From assembly GCA_027031485.1 (NCBI GenBank), contig JALVQI010000062.1:1-43670 (forward strand): a stretch of DNA of 43,670 nucleotides, given 5' to 3'. Source of the DNA: Candidatus Aminicenantota bacterium. GTDB taxonomy: Bacteria > Acidobacteriota > Aminicenantia > JAMOAD01. Position 1 is the first letter of the stretch, and every line of letters starts with the position of its first letter. Under the pieces are notes generated by a model. That model worked only from the letters and a program-made list of their open reading frames with translations, was not told the origin of the DNA and made no database searches. Below are positions 8,611-15,492 of the stretch, in pieces. Both the position numbers and the translations under genes were made by a program.

Positions 8611-9207
8611 TTAATTAGATTTAAAACTCAAAATCCTCCTTAATACCAGAACATTATCGTTATCAAAAGCTTTGAAAATACCGGTTTTCTTAATAAAGGA
8701 GACTATTTCATCCGAAGAGGATTCAATCAAAATCAAATCATTTTTTATTTTCCCTTTGAGTTTTCCCGAATTTATGGCTTTTTTGAAAAGTTTTTCAACA
8801 GGTAAAAAAACTTCAATCTTATTTTTATTCTTTTTAACCAAAAACCATAAAAATATATTCTGCTCTTCTTTTTTTACCTCTTTTTTATCCTTTTCATCAA
8901 ACTCACTTTTTAATATATTTAAAAAGAGTAATTTATCATCGGTAAAAAAAGAGGCTTTCATATTTGTTGTTTCCCAATCATTTTTATTCGTATTGACTGC
9001 TATAATTCTTATCAAATTCTTTTCCTCATCATCAACCCTTATAAAGAAAAATTGATCAGCTGTTTTTACATCCCTCCAGAGGCCATTCCATTCATCAGTT
9101 TTTAAAATAGAAGCCTTGTTTCCGAGCGGTTTTTCGCTACCGACAAATAAGCAAGAAGAAATAAGAAGGCCAATTAAAATTATCAAAAAATGCTTTCTTT
9201 TTACCAC
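8611..9207 (-). CDS. Small lipoprotein of unknown function
   Basis: The 198-residue product starts MVKRKHFLIILIGLLISSC, a type II signal peptide with lipobox LISSC and lipidated C19. The mature part is lysine-rich with several beta-strand-like segments (FFFIRVDD, IFLWFLVKK, DLILIESSS) and no domain I recognise. Its GTG start shares a G with the TAG stop of the GH20-cyclophilin gene (TAGTG), so it is translationally coupled to it. It is the last gene of the tdh group. Cotranslation with the hexosaminidase suggests a linked envelope role; no function is assigned. Confidence 0.75.
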   Translation of the reverse strand: MVKRKHFLIILIGLLISSCLFVGSEKPLGNKASILKTDEWNGLWRDVKTADQFFFIRVDDEEKNLIRIIAVNTNKNDWETTNMKASFFTDDKLLFLNILKSEFDEKDKKEVKKEEQNIFLWFLVKKNKNKIEVFLPVEKLFKKAINSGKLKGKIKNDLILIESSSDEIVSFIKKTGIFKAFDNDNVLVLRRILSFKSN

Positions 9208-11732
9208 TACTCTATTTTATCTTTATAAATTTCAAAAATCGGTACAAAGTTTCCTTTTATCAGATAGGCTTTTTTTATAACAACAGGTTTTACAGGAGTG
9301 TGAAAGGCTATCTTTTTCTCCTTGTCCAGAAACTGTTTTTTTACCTCAACATTCCCGATATTTTCAAGAACATCATAACCTTCTATTAATTGTCCGAAAA
9401 CAGTATATTTGCCATCAAGATGGGGTCTCGGCACAAGGCAGATGTAAAATTCCGTGGAACCACTGTCAGGATTACTATCCCTTGCCATTCCGACGGTTCC
9501 CACAAGATGCCTGTGAAAATTAAACTCAGCCTTTACGGTTTTATAATTGGTTCCCTCACCGTCTCCCGCTTGAATAACATGCCCTTTAACTACCCTGTAA
9601 AATCTCTTTCCATTGTAAAATCCGGTTTTTATCAATTCTTTAAACTGGGCTATATGAAGAGGAGCCTCCTTTTCATAAAATCTCATAACCATCTTTCCCA
9701 TATTTGTTTCAAGAACAGCAAGTTCCTTCTCCCTTTCATTGTAAAAGGCAAGATCTTTTAAAGCCGGATAGATGGCTATTCTAAGCTCGGCGATATGCTT
9801 TGAAGCTTCAGTAAATACTTCATCCCTTTTTCTATCAAGCTCAGGTGAAAATTCCTTACTCATTTCAGCATATTCAAGAGAGCTTAATGCCATTTTTGAT
9901 GTATTAATCAAATTATCCGTAAGAGGCAAAAGCTCCTTTATCGTAGCATTCTGAGCAGCTTTTATTTTCATCTTTTTTGAAATATCTATGATATGATTGA
10001 GCTCCGCTTTAATCTTTTCAAGATCCTCTTTTTTACCCTCTTTTAAAAATCGTTGAACAAGGAATTTGAAATTAACCGAAGCTTCTGGATCCGGGATTGC
10101 CGCATCCACGGTCCTTGTTAATGGCCAGAATATATTGTACTTTGTATACCAGTGTCGTTTGTAAACCATTATGGGTTCAATGTATCCTAAAAATTCTTTT
10201 AAAAGCTTCACATCTTCGGAATTAAGAAGATTTCTCAATAAAGCCTCCTGATTTTTTATATGCAATGTACCAAGATTTTCAAGCATTAATGAGACTTTCC
10301 ATAATCTATTATACATAAAATTCAAATCTTTCACATCAGAAGATGACCAGAGTCTTTCGGCAATCGCAGCAGTTCTCGGCCAGATTCTTGAATCAACAAT
10401 ATTGTTGTTTACAAGCTCAGCCCACATGGTAGCCTCACCACCTAAAATTCTGGACTTTTCTTTCTCCGTTAAGTTTGCAGATTCCGGAATTGGATCATTC
10501 GTATAGTGGTATGAGGTGGGCTGTAATAAATCAATATAATAGCCATTTGATAAAATTGTATAATAACCTTCTTTTGCACCTTTGATGAGAGCCTTTTTCC
10601 CTCTCCATGAGTGTATAACCACATCCTTCGGAAGTCCGGGACCATAGATTTCATCCCATCCTATCATCTTTTTGTGATATTTTTTTAAAATCTTAAGGAT
10701 TTTTCTATTAAAATAAACCTGAAGTTCCTCAAGAGTCTTAATCTTATGTTTTTTCATAAATTTCTTAATCTTTTCACTCTTTTTCCATTGAACACCATCT
10801 ACCTCATCACCACCAATATGAATATATTCATCGGGAAAGAGTTTTGCCATTTCCCTGAAAAATTTTTTTAAAAATTTGTAAACCTTTTTGTTTGACGGAT
10901 CAAGAACAGGGTTAAAGACTCCGTAGTCCCTTCGCATTTTATAATCACCCGGTAATGATGCAAGCTCAGGATATGCCACAATCCAGCTATAAGTGTGCCC
11001 CGGTATGTCAAACTCAGGAACAATTCTTATTCCAAGAAGGTCCGCATATTCAATGATCCTTTTCATCTCTTTCTGGGTATAATAGAGACCGTCCGAAGCT
11101 TTTTGATAGAGTTTCGGAAACTTTTTGCACTCCAATCTGAATCCCTGATCATCACTCAGGTGAAAGTGTAAAACATTCATTTTAACAAGCGCCATACCTT
11201 TCAGATTCCTTAAAATCATATCAACCGGCATAAAATGCCTTGATGTGTCAATTAAAAGTCCGCGCCATGAGAATCTTGGCCAATCATCTATTTTTACAAA
11301 GGGAAAATAGAATCCCACCGAATCCATTGAAAATAGCTGGTAAAGTGTAAAAATTCCTCTGACTATACCAATATCTGTTTTTGCTTTAAGTCTAATTCCA
11401 TTTTTATCAATGCTTAACTTATAAGATTCATCCATCTTGGGAGAAAGCTTTACTGATTTTTCATAAAAAATATCAATCCTTGTTAATTTGCTATCTCCTT
11501 CCTTTACTAAAAATCCTGTTTTATAAGAGAGAAATTTTAAAAATTCATCTTTATTGTAGAAAACTCTTCTGCTGTAAGGGCCTTTGATATTAATTCTAAA
11601 ATCTGTAGTAATATAGTATTTTCCTGATCCCGGTTTTATCTTTTGAGGATATGGCATAAGGTTTAAGGTATTTGAAAATAATGGAAAAACTAAAATAAAA
11701 AATATAAATGTGTAAATTATCCTCTTTTTCAT
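9207..11732 (-). CDS. GH20 beta-N-acetylhexosaminidase fused to a cyclophilin-type peptidyl-prolyl isomerase
   Basis: This 841-residue chain has a signal peptide (MKKRIIYTFIFFILVFPLFS), a GH20b N-terminal domain, a GH20 catalytic barrel (about 150-480) with FSWRGLLIDTSRHF, LHFHLSDDQGFR and the catalytic pair D309-E310 in HIGGDEVDG, a helical segment, then a cyclophilin domain (about 690-835) with FYNGKRFYRVVKGHVIQAGD and VGMARDSNPDSGSTEFYI. The reading frame is continuous and AAGGAGAC precedes the single start. GH20 enzymes release terminal GlcNAc/GalNAc from chitin fragments, glycans or peptidoglycan; the isomerase domain would act on prolyl bonds in the periplasm. A GH20-cyclophilin fusion is not an architecture I recognise. 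It follows kbl by 35 bp. Confidence 0.9.
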   Translation of the reverse strand: MKKRIIYTFIFFILVFPLFSNTLNLMPYPQKIKPGSGKYYITTDFRINIKGPYSRRVFYNKDEFLKFLSYKTGFLVKEGDSKLTRIDIFYEKSVKLSPKMDESYKLSIDKNGIRLKAKTDIGIVRGIFTLYQLFSMDSVGFYFPFVKIDDWPRFSWRGLLIDTSRHFMPVDMILRNLKGMALVKMNVLHFHLSDDQGFRLECKKFPKLYQKASDGLYYTQKEMKRIIEYADLLGIRIVPEFDIPGHTYSWIVAYPELASLPGDYKMRRDYGVFNPVLDPSNKKVYKFLKKFFREMAKLFPDEYIHIGGDEVDGVQWKKSEKIKKFMKKHKIKTLEELQVYFNRKILKILKKYHKKMIGWDEIYGPGLPKDVVIHSWRGKKALIKGAKEGYYTILSNGYYIDLLQPTSYHYTNDPIPESANLTEKEKSRILGGEATMWAELVNNNIVDSRIWPRTAAIAERLWSSSDVKDLNFMYNRLWKVSLMLENLGTLHIKNQEALLRNLLNSEDVKLLKEFLGYIEPIMVYKRHWYTKYNIFWPLTRTVDAAIPDPEASVNFKFLVQRFLKEGKKEDLEKIKAELNHIIDISKKMKIKAAQNATIKELLPLTDNLINTSKMALSSLEYAEMSKEFSPELDRKRDEVFTEASKHIAELRIAIYPALKDLAFYNEREKELAVLETNMGKMVMRFYEKEAPLHIAQFKELIKTGFYNGKRFYRVVKGHVIQAGDGEGTNYKTVKAEFNFHRHLVGTVGMARDSNPDSGSTEFYICLVPRPHLDGKYTVFGQLIEGYDVLENIGNVEVKKQFLDKEKKIAFHTPVKPVVIKKAYLIKGNFVPIFEIYKDKIE

Positions 11733-11767
11733 ATTTGTCTCCTTTTTTAAAAATTATTTAAATAATT

Positions 11768-13000
11768 CTATCCGTTGAGCTCTTTATACTTTCCCAAAAC
11801 ACCTAAAACATAGTCAATATCCGCCGGTGTATGGTCAGCATTAATCTGAAACCTTATCTCTTCATCACCCTTCGGAACAACAGGATAGTTTAAACCTGTC
11901 GCAAGAACGCCATTCTCAAGTAAGAACTTAACAATGTCAGAAGTTCTCCGGGTATCTCTTACCATAAGAGGAACAATCGGATGTTCACTTTCTATGATTT
12001 CATATCCCATCTCCTTCAAACCACTCTCAAATCTTTTAGTAAGCTCTCTTAAATAAACCAATCTTTTCTTCCCCTCATCACTATCAAGATATTCAATTAC
12101 CTTTAAGGCAGTGGCAGCTTCAGCAACAGTTATGGGATTTGAATAAACATAGGTAATTGCCTTCTCCCTTAAATATGTTGTTATGACTTCATCGGAAACC
12201 ACATAACCACCGTTAACTCCGAAAGCCTTACCCAAAGTTCCAATAAGGACATCAACTCTTCCACCAGTATACTCTTCCGTGCCTCTTCCTGTTTCACCGA
12301 AAGCTCCGACTCCGTGGGAATCATCAGCAACAACTATTATATTTTCCTCAAACTTATCATCATACTTTTTAACGATTTCCATAATCTTATCAAGAGGAGC
12401 ATAATCCCCGCGCATGCTGAAAATTCCGTCGGTTACAAGAACAATCCTCTTTCCCTTTCCGACAGATTCTTTTATCTGATTTTCCATCTCTTCCATATCA
12501 AGATGCTTATAAATCTTTTTATCCGCAGGTCTTGAAAGTCTTATTGCATTTATTATACAGTTATGATTTAATTCATCACTTATTACGACTGTATCTTTTG
12601 AAATAAGAGCCGTAAGGGTACCTATCATTGTAGCATATGCCGCACTGAAAATTATCGCATCTTCCCTTCCGTGAAAAGCAGCAAGCTTTTTTTCAAGATC
12701 CCTGTGGGCTTTGTAGGTACCATTTATAAACCTGACAGCACCCGGTCCTACACCAAACTCTCTTGCAGCCTTTTCTTCTTCTTCTATTATATCCTCTCTA
12801 AGAGCCATGCCCAAGTATGAATTTGAATTCATTCTGATAAATTCTTTCTCTCCGAAACCTTTTAAATAGTATCTCGGTCCTCTGTCCCCCTCAGGCTTTT
12901 TAACCTTTGTAATTATTAACTCTTTGCCCTTTGCTGTTCCCTTTGCCTTCAGTTCATCAAGCTCTGATTTTAATACTTTTTTAAATCTTTCCAATGGCAT
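11768..13000 (-). CDS. kbl: Glycine C-acetyltransferase (2-amino-3-ketobutyrate CoA ligase)
   Basis: The 410-residue protein is an alpha-oxoamine synthase: NSNSYLGM, FINGTYKAHRDLEKKLAAFHG, DDSHGVGAFGETGRG (PLP-binding Asp-x-His) and GTLGKAFG with the Schiff-base lysine K258. It splits 2-amino-3-ketobutyrate with CoA into glycine and acetyl-CoA. BioF and other family members share these motifs, but immediate linkage to tdh (22 bp upstream) identifies the threonine-degradation enzyme. TTAGGAGG precedes the ATG. Confidence 0.92.
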   Translation of the reverse strand: MPLERFKKVLKSELDELKAKGTAKGKELIITKVKKPEGDRGPRYYLKGFGEKEFIRMNSNSYLGMALREDIIEEEEKAAREFGVGPGAVRFINGTYKAHRDLEKKLAAFHGREDAIIFSAAYATMIGTLTALISKDTVVISDELNHNCIINAIRLSRPADKKIYKHLDMEEMENQIKESVGKGKRIVLVTDGIFSMRGDYAPLDKIMEIVKKYDDKFEENIIVVADDSHGVGAFGETGRGTEEYTGGRVDVLIGTLGKAFGVNGGYVVSDEVITTYLREKAITYVYSNPITVAEAATALKVIEYLDSDEGKKRLVYLRELTKRFESGLKEMGYEIIESEHPIVPLMVRDTRRTSDIVKFLLENGVLATGLNYPVVPKGDEEIRFQINADHTPADIDYVLGVLGKYKELNG

Positions 13001-13022
13001 TTTAACCTCCTAATTTAATAAT

Positions 13023-14060
13023 TTATAATAAAATAACCTTACCCGCTTTTCCCTCTTCCATAAGTAAAAGTCCTTTTTCTATCTCTTCCATGGGGAATCT
13101 ATGGGTAATAATCGGAGAAAGGTCTATCTTACCCGACCTTAAAAGGCCATCCATTCTATACCATGTATCAAACATTTTTCTCCCGTTTACACCCCTTATT
13201 GTAATTCCCTTAAATATTACAAGTTCATTTAAATCAATTTTCACATCACTATTGAAAATACCAAGAAGGACAAGAATTCCTCCCTTTTTAATGGATTTTA
13301 GCCCGTCTATCAATGCGGGAGCTACTCCCGACATTTCAAGAACATTATCAACCCCCTCTCCCTCTGTTAAATCCATTACAATTTCAACAAGGTTTTCATT
13401 AAAGGGATCAACCACTACATCGGCTCCCATCTTTTTTGCTAAATCTCTTCTGAATTTGTTGGGCTCCGAAACTATTACAAGGGAAGCTCCGGCAGCCTTT
13501 GCTATTCCTGCTGCCATCGCACCTATGGGGCCTGCTCCTGTGATTAAGACTGTTTTTGTCGGTATATCCCCTTCAAAAACCGTGTGAACAGCATTTCCGA
13601 AAGGATCATAGATTGCAAAAAACTCCTCGGGGATATCTTTTTTAACTCTCCACAAATTTAAAGCCGGGACAGCAACATAGTCTGCAAAAGCACCATTTGC
13701 ATCCACTCCCAATATCACTACATTTTCACAAAGATGTGCCTTTCCCGTTCTGCAAAGATAACAGTGATGACAAACAACATGCATTTCAGCGGTAACCAGC
13801 TCTCCCACCCTATACTCTTTCACATTTTTCCCAACCTCAACAATCTCTCCGTAAAACTCATGACCTATAATAACAGGTGGTTTAATCCTATTCTGTGACC
13901 ATTCATTCCATTGATAGATATGAAGATCAGTTCCGCAAATCGCTCTTTTCTTAACCTTTATTAATACTTCATCATCTTTAATAACAGGGATTTCAGCCTC
14001 TCCCACTTCAATTCCTCTTCCCTCCTTCATTTTCCATACAGCCCTCATCTTTTCAGCCAT
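13023..14060 (-). CDS. tdh: L-threonine 3-dehydrogenase
   Basis: This 345-residue zinc-dependent medium-chain dehydrogenase has AICGTDLHIYQWNEW (catalytic zinc Cys and the threonine dehydrogenase-type segment), GHEFYGEIVEVG, the structural zinc cluster CHHCYLCRTGKAHLC and the NAD-binding GAGPIGAMAAG. It oxidises threonine to 2-amino-3-ketobutyrate, which the downstream kbl product cleaves. It has its own clear promoter (14086-14114). An ordinary full-length member. Confidence 0.94.
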   Translation of the reverse strand: MAEKMRAVWKMKEGRGIEVGEAEIPVIKDDEVLIKVKKRAICGTDLHIYQWNEWSQNRIKPPVIIGHEFYGEIVEVGKNVKEYRVGELVTAEMHVVCHHCYLCRTGKAHLCENVVILGVDANGAFADYVAVPALNLWRVKKDIPEEFFAIYDPFGNAVHTVFEGDIPTKTVLITGAGPIGAMAAGIAKAAGASLVIVSEPNKFRRDLAKKMGADVVVDPFNENLVEIVMDLTEGEGVDNVLEMSGVAPALIDGLKSIKKGGILVLLGIFNSDVKIDLNELVIFKGITIRGVNGRKMFDTWYRMDGLLRSGKIDLSPIITHRFPMEEIEKGLLLMEEGKAGKVILL

Positions 14061-14085
14061 TTCTCACCTCTCTTATTTAGTAAAA

Positions 14086-14114
14086 ATAATAATTCAAGAA
14101 GCATCCTATGTCAA
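14086..14114 (-). promoter_or_regulatory. tdh-kbl operon promoter
   Basis: On the minus strand a perfect TTGACA (plus 14109-14114) is 17 bp from TATTAT (plus 14086-14091). The start site falls near 14079 and a GAGAGGTGAG ribosome site precedes the ATG at 14060. Twelve bases upstream of the -35 box is the 18-bp element shared with the chemoreceptor promoter. Confidence 0.75.
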
Positions 14115-14126
14115 GAGAACCCTTTG

Positions 14127-14144
14127 CCCCTAAAAATCGGATAA
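14127..14144 (-). repeat. 18-bp intergenic element, copy 1
   Basis: The minus strand reads TTATCCGATTTTTAGGGG, identical to 18377-18394. The element ends 12 bp before the tdh TTGACA box. Part of it also forms the 3' arm and T-run of the hairpin at 14131-14167. Confidence 0.8.
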
Positions 14145-14167
14145 GATTAATCAAAAAAATCTTACCG
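14131..14167 (-). terminator. Probable terminator of the serine hydrolase gene
   Basis: On the minus strand CGGTAAGATT (14167-14158) pairs with AATCTTATCCG (14148-14138) with one bulge, followed by ATTTTTA. It starts about 45 bp after the stop of the gene at 14212-15366 and lies just upstream of the tdh promoter. Confidence 0.5.
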
Positions 14168-14211
14168 AAAAGAAAGGAGAATTTTATAATTAAAAATTAT
14201 ACTGTTATATG

Positions 14212-15366
14212 TCAATTATTCATACAGCTCAAGACAAGATTTAAAAATTCAGCTTCACGCCATTCATCATTATCCGCATCATTATCATAACCTAACCTTA
14301 CTATTAAGAGTTCTTTTTCCGGAATGACAAATATTTGCTGAGTGTAAAGTCCCCATGCAAGATATGTTTTCGGTGGTATATTGTAGCTTTGATAATTTTC
14401 AAGTGCCGGCAAAAGCCACCACTGATATCCGTAAAAATCTATCATTGAAAGCTCTTCAGGATAGTGTGAAGAAACAGGCAGAAGAGATTCCTCTACCCAC
14501 CTTTTTTTAATAATTTGTTCTCCGTCCCAATAACCGTTTTTCAGATAAAGATATCCGAATCTTGCAAAATTTCTTGCTGTTGTTCTAATTCCCCATGCTG
14601 TTATTGTATGGCCGGCTCCATCCTTTTCCCATGTAATATTCTTTATACCAATTTTATCTAAAATTTTTTCTTTCCCATACTCAAAAGGGTCCTTTCCTGT
14701 TGATTTTTCAATAACTCTTGAAAGGAGCATTGAATCTCCGCTTGAGTAATTCCAATCTGTTCCGGGCCTATATCTCATAGGTTTTGATAATATATAATCA
14801 AAATAGTCATCAGCTTCATCAATCATTATCCAGACATCATTCTCAGGTCTGCTATAATTTTCTTCATTCCATTTTATTCCTGAAGTCATTGTCAAAAGAT
14901 TTCTTATTGTTATCACCTTTTTAAAACCAGTATTATCTCTGTCAAAATATTCTTTATAATCAGGAAAATAATTGTAAATTTTTTCATCGAGGCTTTTAAT
15001 TTTCCTTTCATAATAAGCTATTCCCAAAAGTGCTGAGGAGAAACTCTTAGCAACCGAATAGCTGCAATGAACTGAGTTCTGTGTGAAGTTATTAAAGTAT
15101 GCTTCAAAAAAGATATAACCTTTTCTTATAATTATAAGAGCCTGGGTTGTAATATCAGGATTATTCGCATAATTATAAACCTCCTCTAATTTATTGGAAT
15201 CAAAACCAACAGCCTCAGGCTTGCACTCCCTCCACTCCTCCGTAGGAAAATACTCACCTCTATACTCTCCCTCTTTCAAATAAGGTTTATGAACAGCTTT
15301 TTCCTTTTTACATGATATAAGGAACAAAATTAATAAAATCAGATAAATTAAGGGGATCTTTTTCAT
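14212..15366 (-). CDS. Beta-lactamase-fold serine hydrolase lipoprotein
   Basis: The 384-residue protein has a type II signal peptide (LILFLISC, lipidated C19) and a class C beta-lactamase/PBP-like domain with SxxK at S104-V-A-K107, a YSSG segment in the usual YxN position, and conserved GIKWNEENY and RTTARNFARFGYL blocks. Such proteins are esterases or D-amino/peptidoglycan peptidases in the envelope; true beta-lactamase activity is not implied. It has a good promoter but no Shine-Dalgarno, so the message is nearly leaderless. It is divergent from the S9 peptidase. Confidence 0.87.
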   Translation of the reverse strand: MKKIPLIYLILLILFLISCKKEKAVHKPYLKEGEYRGEYFPTEEWRECKPEAVGFDSNKLEEVYNYANNPDITTQALIIIRKGYIFFEAYFNNFTQNSVHCSYSVAKSFSSALLGIAYYERKIKSLDEKIYNYFPDYKEYFDRDNTGFKKVITIRNLLTMTSGIKWNEENYSRPENDVWIMIDEADDYFDYILSKPMRYRPGTDWNYSSGDSMLLSRVIEKSTGKDPFEYGKEKILDKIGIKNITWEKDGAGHTITAWGIRTTARNFARFGYLYLKNGYWDGEQIIKKRWVEESLLPVSSHYPEELSMIDFYGYQWWLLPALENYQSYNIPPKTYLAWGLYTQQIFVIPEKELLIVRLGYDNDADNDEWREAEFLNLVLSCMNN

Positions 15367-15379
15367 AATTTTGTTTTAA

Positions 15380-15408
15380 ATCCTAATTAAAATGAGATAA
15401 AATGTCAA
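15380..15408 (-). promoter_or_regulatory. Promoter of the serine hydrolase gene
   Basis: On the minus strand TTGACA (plus 15403-15408) is 17 bp from TAGGAT (plus 15380-15385). The ATG at 15366 is 13 nt beyond the -10 box, leaving a leader of roughly 6-7 nt and no room for a ribosome binding site. Confidence 0.6.
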
Positions 15409-15452
15409 TGGTTCTTTTAAAAATCTGTTTATGAACAAAAATATTTTTCTTT

Positions 15453-15470
15453 CGTATGTAATTACATACG
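15453..15470. promoter_or_regulatory. 18-bp perfect palindrome, operator candidate
   Basis: CGTATGTAATTACATACG is a perfect palindrome in the 126-bp divergent region, 22 bp before the S9 peptidase ATG. A weak -35/-10 pair (TGAACA 15432-15437, TATGTA 15455-15460, 17 bp spacing) would put the palindrome over the -10 box. A dimeric transcription factor site is the likeliest reading. Confidence 0.55.
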
Positions 15471-15492
15471 ATTATTTTTCGGAGGATTAAAC

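Noticed and set aside
8597-8625. Direct repeat TTTTAATTAGA at the 3' ends of the helicase and lipoprotein genes
   Set aside because: A short AT-only repeat of about 12 bp in AT-rich DNA; no function suggested.
13090-13587. 165-residue plus-strand ORF
   Set aside because: Lies entirely within tdh on the other strand and shows no family resemblance.
14205-14245. TTGACA on the minus strand overlapping the serine hydrolase stop, possible promoter of a small RNA
   Set aside because: The box at optimal distance is just TAATTA and nothing downstream except the terminator hairpin supports a gene.
14108-14290. 60-residue plus-strand ORF in the tdh upstream region
   Set aside because: It overlaps the promoter, repeat and terminator and runs into the serine hydrolase gene; no ribosome site.
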